From positions 310,001-374,000 of the forward strand of contig NZ_PUEJ01000001.1 in assembly GCF_002982075.1 (NCBI RefSeq): DNA of 64,000 nt, written 5' to 3'. The stretch is from Labrys okinawensis. GTDB taxonomy: Bacteria; Pseudomonadota; Alphaproteobacteria; Rhizobiales; Labraceae. The stretch's first letter is position 1, and each line of letters opens with the position of its first letter. The notes under the pieces were generated by a model. The model had not been told where the DNA came from. It did not search any database and worked only from the letters and a program-made list of their open reading frames with translations. Of the stretch, positions 44,429-53,907 are shown in pieces. The translations under genes were made by a program, and so were the position numbers.

Positions 44429-46044
44429 CCACGGCAACGGCAACCTCAGCCGCGCCGCTGACGGCGACCGGCGCGGCCCTCGAGCCGGCGACCCAAGCGC
44501 CGCCGCGGTTTCGCGCCGATACGCTGCGGCCCTATATCGGCATCCTTGGCGTGCTGCTCGGCTCCATCATGTCCACGCTCGGCAGCCGCGTCACCAGCTT
44601 CGGCCTTGCCGATCTGCGCGGCGGGCTGCATCTGGGCTTCGACGAGGGGGCGTGGATGACCACCACCTTCGCCGTCGGCCAGATGCTGATCGGGGTGGCC
44701 TGCCCCTATCTCGGTGCCATTTTCGGGGTCCGGCGCATGTTGCTGCTGGGCATCGTCCTGCTTTTCGTCGCAAGCCTGCTCGCGCCCCTCTCTCCCAATC
44801 TCGAAGCCTTCCTGGCCGCACAGTTCCTGGCGGGGCTCGGTTCGGGAACGTTCATTCCGCTCACCATCAGCTTCATCGCCCGCAGCCTGCCGCCGCGCCT
44901 GATCATCTATGGCATCGCGGTCTACGCCATGAATTCGGAGCTCTCGCAGAATGTCGCGGCCTCGCTGGAAGGCTGGTACGCGGACAATCTTTCCTGGCGC
45001 TGGATCAGCTGGCAATATTGCGGCCTGCTGCCGCTGATGTTCACCTGCGTGTGGTTCGGCATTCCGCGAGAGGATGTGAAGACCGAGCTCCTGCGCCATT
45101 TCGACTGGCCAGGCCTCGTCTATGCCGGGGCCGGCTTCAGCCTGCTCTATGCCGGGCTCGACCAGGGCAACCGGCTCGACTGGACCAATAGCGGCCTGGT
45201 CAACGGCCTGCTGATCGCCGGCGGCTTGGTGACGGCAGCCTTCGTCGTGCGCGAGCTATGGGTCAGCCGCAGGCCCTTCCTCAATCTGCGGCTCCTGGTG
45301 CAGCATCACCTCCTGCTGTTGCTGCTCCTGCTTGCGGGCTTTCGTTTCATCATCCTGTCGACCGCCTATATCATTCCCAATTACCTGCAGACGGTGCAGA
45401 ACTTCCGCGAGTTGCAGGTCGGCGCCGTGCTTTTGTGGATCGCTTTGCCCCAGCTCATCATCGTGGTGCCGCTCGGCTATGTCCTCAAGCGCACCGATGG
45501 ACGATGGGTCCTGGCGACAGGCACCGCCCTGATCGGCATCGCCTGCCTGATGGCGGCCCAGCTCACCAGCGCATGGGCCACCGACGATTTCCTGCAATCC
45601 CAGATCCTGCAGGCCCTCGGCCAGTCCTTCGCCCTCACGGCGCTCATCGTGCTGGCGGTGCAGTCGATCAATCCGGCCGATGCACTGACGATCGGTGCCC
45701 TGCTGCAGATCAGCCGCATGTTCGGCGGCGAGATCGGCACGGCGTTCATGCAGACCTTCGTGCGCGTGCGCGAACAGGTCCATTCCAATCTCATCGGCCT
45801 GCACGTCGACAGCCTTGCCGGTGCAACGGTCGACCGCCTCGCGGCCTATCGCAATGCCGTCAGCGCCCATACGGCGGATGTGGCGATCGCCAGCGCCCGG
45901 GCGACGAGCCTGTTGTCCTCGGCCATCGCCAAGCAGGCGGCAGTGCTGTCCTATATCGACGGTTTCCTGGCCGCTGCGGGCGGCGCTTTCGTCTGCCTGC
46001 TGCTGATCGCGCTGCTGCCCAGGCCCAACCGCCTTCCCGTCTGA
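44425..46044 (+). CDS. DHA2-family MFS efflux transporter, EmrB-like
   Basis: This 539-residue protein has about fourteen hydrophobic segments, the drug:H+ antiporter-2 layout. LGSIMSTLGSRVTSFGLADLRGGLHLGFDEGAWMTT is the first helix and loop region; GVRRMLLLGIVLLFVASLLAPLSPN follows. It exports toxic compounds driven by protons with the adaptor at 43295. The N-terminus carries an unusually long alanine- and threonine-rich lead of about 30 residues. Repeat copy B begins soon after the stop codon. Confidence 0.93.
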   Translation: MTTATATSAAPLTATGAALEPATQAPPRFRADTLRPYIGILGVLLGSIMSTLGSRVTSFGLADLRGGLHLGFDEGAWMTTTFAVGQMLIGVACPYLGAIFGVRRMLLLGIVLLFVASLLAPLSPNLEAFLAAQFLAGLGSGTFIPLTISFIARSLPPRLIIYGIAVYAMNSELSQNVAASLEGWYADNLSWRWISWQYCGLLPLMFTCVWFGIPREDVKTELLRHFDWPGLVYAGAGFSLLYAGLDQGNRLDWTNSGLVNGLLIAGGLVTAAFVVRELWVSRRPFLNLRLLVQHHLLLLLLLLAGFRFIILSTAYIIPNYLQTVQNFRELQVGAVLLWIALPQLIIVVPLGYVLKRTDGRWVLATGTALIGIACLMAAQLTSAWATDDFLQSQILQALGQSFALTALIVLAVQSINPADALTIGALLQISRMFGGEIGTAFMQTFVRVREQVHSNLIGLHVDSLAGATVDRLAAYRNAVSAHTADVAIASARATSLLSSAIAKQAAVLSYIDGFLAAAGGAFVCLLLIALLPRPNRLPV

Positions 46045-46062
46045 AGAATAATTCAATTCTCC

Positions 46063-46166
46063 TAGAGCAAAGCGCGTTCAAGCGTGAACGCTATTTTGCT
46101 CTAACTCATTGTTCTGACGCGTCTTTGCGATTCTAGGTGACTCCGTCTAATCGCAAAACGCTATAG
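46063..46166 (+). repeat. Dispersed intergenic repeat, copy B (~104 bp)
   Basis: It begins GAGCAAAGCGCGTTCAAGCG and ends ACGCTATAG and lies between the convergent emrB-like and autotransporter genes. It matches copy A along its full length and copy C in inverted orientation. Confidence 0.8.
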
Positions 46167-46209
46167 GTTTTGTTGGCCTTATCGGAATATCCTGGCCTTT
46201 TCTGTCAAC

Positions 46210-49047
46210 TCAGAACTTCCAAACGAAGTTTCCCCTGACGCTCTGGTCGATGGCCTTTTCGCCGAATTGCCCGCTATAGGACACGCCGAGGCTGGCCGCG
46301 TGCGACAGCGCCACGCTGATTCCGGTATCGACCACCACGGCGTCGCGCGCAATCGGCGTGCCGCTGGCGGTGAAGGCGGAGCCATTGGCCAAGGCGAGGG
46401 CGGCCGTCGGCCTGATATCGCCGAAGGCATGGCGCCAGCCCAGGGTGGCCTGGAGGGTGGCGCTGGTGCCTTCGGTGAGATCGAAGCTGGTGGCTACACG
46501 CAGCCCCAGGGTGGTGAAGCCCAGATTGCTGGTATCGCCTCTGCCGGTCAAAGCCGCATCGCCGCCGGTCTCCCGGAAGCCGTCGGTGTGCAGGTTGAGA
46601 TAGGCGGCGTTAATGAAGGGCTCGAGGCGGAAGGCCTGGGTGTCGATGCGATAGCCGAGTTCGCCGAAGAGCTGGGCCGTGCCGGCATCGTAGCTGGTGG
46701 TGAGCCTGTCGGCAAAGCCCGGCAGCGCCACGGCGCGGTCGCTGTCGATGTCGTGCCAGGTGTAGGTTGCGCCCAGCCGCAGGGCGAGGGCGTTCCACTG
46801 CCGGCCGGCATAGAGGCCGACATGATAGTTGTCGGCGGTGCCGGAGGCGGCGCGGGCATCGACGTCGAAGCTGGAATGGCTGTAGCCGGCCAAGGCGCCC
46901 AGGCGCCAATCCTGCAGGAACGAGCCCTGGACCAGCGTGTCGAAGCCGATGAGGAAGCCGCCGGTGTCGTGATCGATCCGGGCATCGCGACCGCCGCCGC
47001 CGAGATGCCCCCAGGACCCGAAGCCCTGGGCCCAGAGGCCGGACAGGGCTGCCGGCGTGGCCGAGCCGAACGGCGCCGGCGCGGCCGCCGGCATGTTCCC
47101 GGCATAGGCCGTCGGGCCTGGGAGCATGGCTGCGGGTATGATGGCATCGAGATCGGCGCTGTAGAGCCGGTTCAGCACCGCATCGCGGATGAGACCGCTG
47201 TCCTGGACCAGCACGCTGCGGGCCGAGGCATGGACGTCGCCGGACAGGGTCGAGAAGGCCTGGCGGGCGCTGGCGACATTCGGCGCCTTGGCGACGGCCT
47301 GATAGAGCGCGTTGCCGCTCGCCAGCGTCTCCACGCTGTCGGCGACGGCGTGCTGGCTCTCATTGGTGGCGACCGAAGCAAAGGTCGTGTCGTTGCGCGT
47401 GACCTTCAGATAGATGTTGTTGGCATTCTGGGACAGGCCGAGATCGACGAAGGGGGCGTTGTCGACCACCTTGGAGAACTGGCCGGTGATGCCGCCATTG
47501 GCGGTGAGAATCTTATAGGTCTGGCCGATCGTATAGGTGCCCGTAGCGGGAATCACCGAAACCGTTCCGCCGTTGATGGTGGCGGTGCCGGTGGCGTGAA
47601 TGAAATCGTTCTGGCCGGCGGCATTGATGTTGACCTGGATGGTGCCGCCGTCATTGACGAAGTTGCGCACCGTCAGCGTGGTCGGCCCGCCGGCCTGGAA
47701 GGCGATCTTGCCGGCGTTCCTGACCGTGCCGGTCACGGTGGAATTGCCGCCGCCGGGGATTGCCCACAGGGCCGTGGCAGAGCTCAGCACGACGGTTGTC
47801 GCATTGCTCGCCGAGCCGATCCAGCGCGAGGTGCCCGCAATCGCCACGCTGGCGCGGGAACCGCTCCCGACCATCACATTGCCGCGCCAGAGGGCTGATC
47901 CATTGAGGCGGAGGTCGAATTCATTGGCGCCAGCCTCGCCTGAGGCTTCCACCTGCACGTTGCCGGACAAGGTGGAATCCTGGGCGCCGAGGGTGAGGAT
48001 GCCTGGTGAGAGAATTTCACCCGGTGCGGGGCGGTCTGTAATATGGGCGAGCAGACCACCCTTATTGCTGGCGAAAGCGGTGATCGCAGATCCCCTGGTC
48101 AACGTCACGGTGGCATGAGCGCCTTCCACCGCGATGCCCGTACCAGCCGAGTTCAGCTTGATCTGGCTGTTGTCGAGCGTAAGGCTAGTGGAGTTTCTGT
48201 TGCCAGAGGCATGGAATGCATTAATAGCACCACCGGTGTTCGTCCCTTCAAAGGTGCTGTCGGTGATTGAGAACGTTCCCCTGTCCCAATCACTTCGCAG
48301 CAGATCCGTTCCGACATTGGTGGCCGTATCGGCCCGGACCGCCATGTTCTTCATCGAAATCCGGCCGCCATCCAACGAGAACACCACCCAGGTTCCCCCC
48401 GTTGCGGAAACGGTACCGCCACCGTTGAAAACGATGTTGCCGGCACCGTGAGCCAATGCGAATGGTAGCCAGCTACCGTTAGCCTGAATTGGGCCATTCA
48501 AGGTGATCGTGCCACTATAGGCCTCGATCCCGATCGTAGCGCCGCCATGCGCGGTCATAGTCGTCGTGCCATCGAGCGTGATCGTGCTGCCATAATTGAC
48601 GCCGACCCCCCACGACCCCGCTCCCAGATCGAACGTCAAGTCGTTGGCAGTGATCGTGCCGGCTGCGACCTGATGAAAGGGATCGCCGGCCCAAAGTCCA
48701 TAAGCATCCGATCCGACGCGGAAGGTGCCGCCGCCATCAAAACGGATAGTACCCCCATCGCGCGCCTGTGCACCGACATAGAAGGGCCCATCAACCCAGC
48801 TTTGTTGCACGGTCACGTCGACGGGCGTGCCGGCCTCGCTATAAAGCAGCGAGCCCTCATCATAGGCCTGAAAGCAGATCTTGCCCCCGCAGGTCGCTTG
48901 CTGTGTCGTGATCTCTACCGTCTGCCCGCCGCTGGCCGTTGCCTGGGCAAATGCGGACTGGCACAGCATGACGGCGCTCGATGCCAGCAGGAAACTCAGA
49001 AGCGGCCGCCTGGGCAGCGGGAAGCGAGCGTTTCCGATCGGCGTCAT
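46210..49047 (-). CDS. Autotransporter (type Va secretion) adhesin-like protein
   Basis: The 945-residue precursor has a basic N-terminus plus signal peptide (LLSFLLASSAVMLCQSAFAQ). The passenger (about 40-660) is rich in G, T, N and V, with repeated TLDG/NGG strands typical of a beta helix, and GGTIQVNINAAGQ as a PL-type junction. A C-terminal autotransporter barrel of about 270 residues ends in GNFVWKF with the terminal phenylalanine needed for outer-membrane insertion. Passenger function is unknown; adhesion is likely. GGAGGAACC precedes the start at 49047. Confidence 0.92.
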   Translation of the reverse strand: MTPIGNARFPLPRRPLLSFLLASSAVMLCQSAFAQATASGGQTVEITTQQATCGGKICFQAYDEGSLLYSEAGTPVDVTVQQSWVDGPFYVGAQARDGGTIRFDGGGTFRVGSDAYGLWAGDPFHQVAAGTITANDLTFDLGAGSWGVGVNYGSTITLDGTTTMTAHGGATIGIEAYSGTITLNGPIQANGSWLPFALAHGAGNIVFNGGGTVSATGGTWVVFSLDGGRISMKNMAVRADTATNVGTDLLRSDWDRGTFSITDSTFEGTNTGGAINAFHASGNRNSTSLTLDNSQIKLNSAGTGIAVEGAHATVTLTRGSAITAFASNKGGLLAHITDRPAPGEILSPGILTLGAQDSTLSGNVQVEASGEAGANEFDLRLNGSALWRGNVMVGSGSRASVAIAGTSRWIGSASNATTVVLSSATALWAIPGGGNSTVTGTVRNAGKIAFQAGGPTTLTVRNFVNDGGTIQVNINAAGQNDFIHATGTATINGGTVSVIPATGTYTIGQTYKILTANGGITGQFSKVVDNAPFVDLGLSQNANNIYLKVTRNDTTFASVATNESQHAVADSVETLASGNALYQAVAKAPNVASARQAFSTLSGDVHASARSVLVQDSGLIRDAVLNRLYSADLDAIIPAAMLPGPTAYAGNMPAAAPAPFGSATPAALSGLWAQGFGSWGHLGGGGRDARIDHDTGGFLIGFDTLVQGSFLQDWRLGALAGYSHSSFDVDARAASGTADNYHVGLYAGRQWNALALRLGATYTWHDIDSDRAVALPGFADRLTTSYDAGTAQLFGELGYRIDTQAFRLEPFINAAYLNLHTDGFRETGGDAALTGRGDTSNLGFTTLGLRVATSFDLTEGTSATLQATLGWRHAFGDIRPTAALALANGSAFTASGTPIARDAVVVDTGISVALSHAASLGVSYSGQFGEKAIDQSVRGNFVWKF

Positions 49048-49554
49048 GGGGGTTCCTCCTTCCACATTGCCGCGTCAGTTCAGGTCTGCGCAACCGCCTG
49101 ACGGGCCTGTCCGGTGCCCTTGGAGAAGACATGCCGAACAGCGAGACAATGAGATATATCCCATGAGTCCTTAGAATATGAGTCAAAATTATCTTGATGT
49201 CGTGATACTGTGAAGTGTTTGATTTTCTCTGTTAAGTGGATATTCAAGAATTGGCTTGGATTGGTATGATAGTATTCTCAAATTGAATTGATACAATCGA
49301 TAGACGCCCCCGAATCGTTTGCCGATCGTGGAAGTTTTGTTAAGATTCGGCGTTTGGCAGGTGTTATCGTCACCGCGCATCGACGCGAATGCTGAATGGT
49401 TGGTTTTGCGCCTCCGCGAGGAAAAAGCTGGGCTCCGGATGGCTTTGGCCGAGCGGTGAGACGGGCGGTTCCCGGTATCACCCATCGAGAAGGATGGCCC
49501 CGCCACCGGACGCAAGGGTGGACGGACCGCGGAGCGTACCTGCTCGCCCCCTGC
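49048..49554. promoter_or_regulatory. 507-base region between the autotransporter and the GlpD-like gene
   Basis: No convincing gene is seen. The first 300 bases are AT-rich relative to the surroundings and should hold the autotransporter promoter, for example a minus-strand TTGACT near 49185; the -10 element is not certain. The remainder (49400-49554) is GC-rich, follows the GlpD-like stop codon and shows no recognised structure. Confidence 0.35.
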
Positions 49555-51219
49555 TCAGGAGGTCGATTTTTCGAAGTGAAGGCGGTGGCGAGCCGCGAGA
49601 AGCGCCCGCGTTTTTGCCAGCTCTTCGTCGCGTCGAACCGCATCCCAGCCGAGAGGTGTGGCCAGGATGTCGGCGATCGTCGCCAGGTCGCGGCCGCTGA
49701 GGCGGCCGGTGATGGCCAGGGTGCTGCGCCGCATTACGATATCCTCGAGCGCCACCACCTGTTCGTGGCGCGCCAGCCAATCGATTTCGGCCAGGGAATA
49801 GTCCGGGGCATCCGCGAGCCGGACCGCCTGCGGCCCCTCATGGGCGAGTATGGCCTGTGCCGTCGTGCCATAGCGTCCCAGCAGCTCAGCGGTGCGCACA
49901 GCCGATGCACCCGTAGCCTTTGCTGTCTGTTCGATCCAATGCGCGCGGGCGGCCGGATCGGCCGGATAGTCCCGTCCGCCGCCGATGGCGAGGTCTCGTG
50001 TGCCGCGCCGGCGGGCCTGGCCAAGGCGGCGCAGGATGAGATCGCTGACCTCTTCGGCAAAGCCGCGAAAGGTCGTCCACTTGCCGCCCACCAGCGAAAT
50101 GATGGGATAGGCTCGGTCCTTGGCGGGCTCCAGCACGGGCGCCGAATGGTCTCGGCTGATCAGTCCGGCCGCCGTATTGCCGGAGGCGGGCAGGGGACGG
50201 ATACCGGAATAGGCATAGACGATCTGGTCACGCGAAAAGGCCAGGCCGGGCAGGAGATCGCGCAGGCTCTGCAGGAAATAGTCGATTTCCTCGTCTTCGC
50301 AGCGCACGGTGTCGGGATCATCGGCGCGGATGTCGGTCGAGCCGACCAGGGCCCGGCCGAGATAGTCGTAGACCAGGCAGATGCGCCCGTCATTGGCCTC
50401 GAAATAGATCATGCGACCGTTGAGGGCTTTCAGAAGATCGGGATGGTCGAGCAGGATATGCGAGCCCTTGGTTCCGCCGATCATCCGGGTGGGCGATCCG
50501 AGGGCCTGGTTGACCTGGTCGATCCAGGGGCCGGCCGCATTGACGACGATCCTTGGGCGAACGCTCCGCTCGGTGCCGTCGGCCCCACGCAGGCTTATGC
50601 TTTCGTTCTCGGCCGACACCAGGCTCGTATAGTTCAGGGCCTCGGAGGCCGGGCTGGCCGCCATGCCGTCCTGCAGCAGTTCCAGCACCAGCCGCTCCGG
50701 ACAGGTGACCTTGGCATCGTAATAGGTGCCGGCGGCGACGATCTTCGGCGTCATCGGTGCGATTTCGCTGAGCGCGCGCCCGCGAGACCACAAGGCGTGC
50801 CTCGGCATGACGCGGTGGCGGGCGCCATAGAAATCATAGAGCGCCAGGCCGATCTTGATGAGCACGGCGCCACGGTTGCGCGGCGCCGTGGTCGAGCCGA
50901 ACAGCGTGCGCAACGCTGCTGGGATGCCCTGCAGCCAGGAGAAGATCGGGATCACGGTGGGCAGTGGCTCGACCAGATGCGGTGCATTGCGCAGCAGGAG
51001 GTTGCGCTCCAGCGTCGACTGGGCGACGAGCCGCAATTCCCCCGTTTCCAGATATTTGATGCCGCCATGGATGAGCCGCGACGGGGCGGCGCTGGTGCCC
51101 GAGCCGAAATCGGCCTTGTCGGCGATCAGGCAGGTCAGGCCCTGCTCGCAGAGATCGCGAAACAGGCCCGCACCGTTGATGCCGGCGCCAAGAATGAGAA
51201 CGTCAATGTCTTTGGTCAT
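49555..51219 (-). CDS. GlpD-like FAD-dependent glycerol-3-phosphate (polyol-phosphate) dehydrogenase
   Basis: This 554-residue flavoenzyme has the FAD dinucleotide motif VLILGAGINGAGLFRDLCEQG and SRLIHGGIKYLETGELRLV. IYFEANDGRICLVYDYLGRALVGSTDI and GGKWTTFRGFAEEV follow, with a C-terminal helical domain as in GlpD. It oxidises a polyol phosphate to a ketose phosphate, passing electrons to quinone. It lies 39 bases after a LyxK-like kinase, so kinase and dehydrogenase form a pair parallel to eryA/eryB. The real substrate may be glycerol 3-phosphate or another polyol phosphate. The start has no strong ribosome site. Confidence 0.88.
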   Translation of the reverse strand: MTKDIDVLILGAGINGAGLFRDLCEQGLTCLIADKADFGSGTSAAPSRLIHGGIKYLETGELRLVAQSTLERNLLLRNAPHLVEPLPTVIPIFSWLQGIPAALRTLFGSTTAPRNRGAVLIKIGLALYDFYGARHRVMPRHALWSRGRALSEIAPMTPKIVAAGTYYDAKVTCPERLVLELLQDGMAASPASEALNYTSLVSAENESISLRGADGTERSVRPRIVVNAAGPWIDQVNQALGSPTRMIGGTKGSHILLDHPDLLKALNGRMIYFEANDGRICLVYDYLGRALVGSTDIRADDPDTVRCEDEEIDYFLQSLRDLLPGLAFSRDQIVYAYSGIRPLPASGNTAAGLISRDHSAPVLEPAKDRAYPIISLVGGKWTTFRGFAEEVSDLILRRLGQARRRGTRDLAIGGGRDYPADPAARAHWIEQTAKATGASAVRTAELLGRYGTTAQAILAHEGPQAVRLADAPDYSLAEIDWLARHEQVVALEDIVMRRSTLAITGRLSGRDLATIADILATPLGWDAVRRDEELAKTRALLAARHRLHFEKSTS

Positions 51220-51258
51220 GTAAAATACCGATAGGACTGTGCCGAGCGAGCCAGGGTG

Positions 51259-52782
51259 CTAGGCCGTCTGCGAGGCCAGGGCCTCGATGCGCGGCCAGAG
51301 GGGCGCAAGCTGCGCGGCGATGTCGCAATGCAGGGCATAGCGCTCCTGCAGCTGCCGGCTGCGCGCGGGATCCGGCCGGTAATGCCGGGCGAGAGCTGCG
51401 AGATCGCGCGGATCGTCTGTCGGTGACGCATAGAGGCCCGCGCCGGCGCCGGCGCACAGGGCAGCGCCCCAGGCGGCGGCCTCTTCCGTCTCGTTCACGG
51501 TCACCGGCAGGCCGAGCGCGTCGGCGAAGATCTGGGCGTAGAGGGGCTTCCTGGAAATGCCGCCCGTGAGGCTGATGGTGTTGGGAGAAAAACCTTCGCG
51601 CAGGGCGTCGACATGCACCCGGTGGTTAAAGGCGATGCCCTCGATCACGGCGCGCAGCATGTCGCCGCGGTCATGCCAGCCGCGCAGGCCGAGAAAGCCG
51701 GCGCTGGCGGTCGCGCCGTGCGGCGAACCATAGAGATAGGGGTGAAAGAGCACGGTGGAGGGCCGGGCGAGCGCGGCCTCGATCTCGGCGCCGACAGCCG
51801 AGTGGATGGAGCTGTTCGTCTCCTCGGCCGTGCGGCGTTCGACGGCACACAGCGTATCCAGGAACCAGTCGTAATTGGCGGCCGACGCCGGCGATATGCT
51901 CATATGGTTCCATTCGCCCGGCTTGATGCCGTTGCGGCAGAACCATCGTGCATCGGTCTTGGGCGTGCTGGCGATCGTCTCGTTGATGGAGTAGGTCCCC
52001 GCCACGATCGCCACCGTGCCCTCGCGATGTCCGCCGATGCCGAGGGCGGAAGCGACCACGTCGTGCACCCCGGCCACCACCGGGGTCCCGGCCGCGAGGC
52101 CCGTCGCGGCGGCCGCGGCCTGGGAGACCGTACCGATGATCTCGTCCGGCCGGGTCACAGTGGGCAGGGCGCCGGCAAGGCCCTCGAGGCCGAAGATCGA
52201 CAGGACGTCCGGCTCATAGACCTGGCTTTCCACCGCCGTGAACGACGTGCTCGCCTCGGTGAGATCGGTGCCGAGCGTTCCGGTCAGGCAAAAGCGCAGC
52301 CAGTCCTTGCAGGCCAGGACATGGCCGATCCGGGCGAAACGCTCCGGCTCGTGCCGTTTGATCCAGGCCAGCAGCGCCGAGGGGGCGGAGGCATGGGCGA
52401 CCTGCCCGGTGCGGGCGAGAGCGGTGGTGGAGGTGCCGTCCCCGTCCCATTCGGCGACGACGGCGGCCGCCCGGCTGTCGAGCGAAAGGATGCCGTTGCC
52501 GAGCGGCCGGCGCTCCGCATCGAGAAGGTAGACGCCGTCGCCATGGGCGGTCGCGGCAACCGCCGCCACATCGCCGGCAGGGCGCCCCGCCTTTTCGAGT
52601 GCTTCGGCGATGGCCTCGGCCGTCGCCTGCCAGAGGACCGCCATGTCGCGTTCGACATGGTGGGGATGCGGGATGATCTGGGGAATGCGCCGGCGGGCAA
52701 CCGCCAGCAGCGTGCCGTTTTCATCGAAGACGGCTGCCTTGGTCACCGTCAACCCATTGTCGATTCCTATGAGGGTCGGCAT
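51259..52782 (-). CDS. FGGY-family carbohydrate kinase, LyxK-like
   Basis: This 507-residue sugar kinase has the N-terminal phosphate loop GIDNGLTVTKAAVFDENG, VERDMAVLWQ, AATAHGDGVYLL, GNGILSLDSRA and CKDWLRFCLTG, which resemble L-xylulokinase LyxK. The C-terminal FGGY domain has SLTGGISRKPLYAQIFADALG. It is transcribed with the DeoR regulator upstream and the GlpD-like gene downstream. It is clearly different from EryA at 59066, so a second polyol or ketose is probably phosphorylated; the substrate is uncertain. Confidence 0.88.
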   Translation of the reverse strand: MPTLIGIDNGLTVTKAAVFDENGTLLAVARRRIPQIIPHPHHVERDMAVLWQATAEAIAEALEKAGRPAGDVAAVAATAHGDGVYLLDAERRPLGNGILSLDSRAAAVVAEWDGDGTSTTALARTGQVAHASAPSALLAWIKRHEPERFARIGHVLACKDWLRFCLTGTLGTDLTEASTSFTAVESQVYEPDVLSIFGLEGLAGALPTVTRPDEIIGTVSQAAAAATGLAAGTPVVAGVHDVVASALGIGGHREGTVAIVAGTYSINETIASTPKTDARWFCRNGIKPGEWNHMSISPASAANYDWFLDTLCAVERRTAEETNSSIHSAVGAEIEAALARPSTVLFHPYLYGSPHGATASAGFLGLRGWHDRGDMLRAVIEGIAFNHRVHVDALREGFSPNTISLTGGISRKPLYAQIFADALGLPVTVNETEEAAAWGAALCAGAGAGLYASPTDDPRDLAALARHYRPDPARSRQLQERYALHCDIAAQLAPLWPRIEALASQTA

Positions 52783-52851
52783 CGGCAGGCACTCCGTCGC
52801 GAAGGGTTGTTGCAGACAATGCGAGACCGCCGGACGAAATGCCTGGTCATG

Positions 52852-53718
52852 TCACGCGGTATGGGATGCGCGCTGCTTGAGCGGCGCTATCACGATGTTG
52901 ATGCCGCGCGAGCGCAGCAATTCGATCTGTAGCGGGGCCATGCCGTCATCGACGATGATGGCATCGAACTCGCCGAGATTGCCCATGGCGTGCAAGGCGC
53001 GGCGTTCGAACTTGGTATGGTCGGCGAGCAGGATCCGCTTGGCCGCGCTGTCGAACATGGCCCGCTTGGTCTCGACCATCTCCGCGGACTGGTGGAACAC
53101 CATGTCGTCGGTGATGGCGGACATCGACAGGAAGACGCAGTCGGCGCGAAGACGGCGGATCTCGGCCGTGGTGGCCGGGCCCATGAAGGCGTTGCACCAG
53201 TTGTAGTAGCGCCCGCCGAGGCCAAGCAGGGTCACATCGTTTATTTCCTTCAACTCGTTCATCAGGGGGATCGAGTTGGTGATCGCTGTCAGCGGAACGC
53301 GGGCCGCGATATGGGGCGCCATCTGCAGCACGGTGGTCGAATCGTCGAAGAAGACGGCCTGCCCTGCTTCCAGGAACTGGGCGGCGACCTGGGCGATGGC
53401 GCGCTTTTCCACGGCCTGGCGCATGGAGCGGTAGACATCGCTCGACTCGACCAGGCTGGTGGGCGTGGCCGATACGATCCCCCTCGACTTGCGCAGCAGG
53501 CCGCGATTGATCAGTTCGTCGAGATCGCGGTGCACCGTCATCAGGCTGATGGCGAAGCGTTCGGCCAGTTCCTCGATGCGCATCGTGCCTTCGGCCATCA
53601 CCGCCTGCATGATGAGCTGGCGGCGGGCAAGCTGCCGGGCATGACGGCTGTCACTCGGCACCTGATCGGCGATGATCTGGTCCAGCGTTTCTTCCTGCGT
53701 GGCTCTCGTCGATGTCAT
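52852..53718 (-). CDS. DeoR-family transcriptional regulator
   Basis: A 288-residue regulator with an N-terminal DeoR helix-turn-helix (about 25-75: LIMQAVMAEGTMRIEELAERFAISLMTVHRDLDEL) and a DeoRC sugar-phosphate-sensing domain. FDDSTTVLQMAPHIAAR is the phosphate-binding-like loop, and FLSMSAITDDMVFHQSAEMVETKRAM follows. It sits between the transporter genes and the LyxK-like kinase on the minus strand and is likely their repressor. The start at 53718 has no clear ribosome site; a longer start at 53787 is possible. Confidence 0.9.
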   Translation of the reverse strand: MTSTRATQEETLDQIIADQVPSDSRHARQLARRQLIMQAVMAEGTMRIEELAERFAISLMTVHRDLDELINRGLLRKSRGIVSATPTSLVESSDVYRSMRQAVEKRAIAQVAAQFLEAGQAVFFDDSTTVLQMAPHIAARVPLTAITNSIPLMNELKEINDVTLLGLGGRYYNWCNAFMGPATTAEIRRLRADCVFLSMSAITDDMVFHQSAEMVETKRAMFDSAAKRILLADHTKFERRALHAMGNLGEFDAIIVDDGMAPLQIELLRSRGINIVIAPLKQRASHTA

Positions 53719-53874
53719 GTCGGTCAGTTTCCGGATTGAGCGCGGACAGGATATCCCGAAGTGCCGGAATATGCCTGCCTGCGGCAATCACCGCTGTGGA
53801 AGGACGCGTCATCGACCTCCGGGCGTATCGTAGGTCATGGTTTGGAGCCATAACCGGCGGTACGCCCGGGGGAG

Positions 53875-53899
53875 CCGGGATAGCCATAAGCCATCCCGG
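53875..53899 (-). terminator. Hairpin after eryG-like gene
   Basis: CCGGGAT (53875-53881) pairs with ATCCCGG (53893-53899), just after the binding-protein stop codon. No T-run follows, so it may stabilise the upstream transcript or give partial termination before the DeoR gene. Confidence 0.4.
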
Positions 53900-53907
53900 T
53901 GTCGTCA

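Noticed and set aside
49396..49554. Possible small gene after the GlpD-like stop codon
   Set aside because: Only part of an antisense frame, with no ribosome site or recognisable product.
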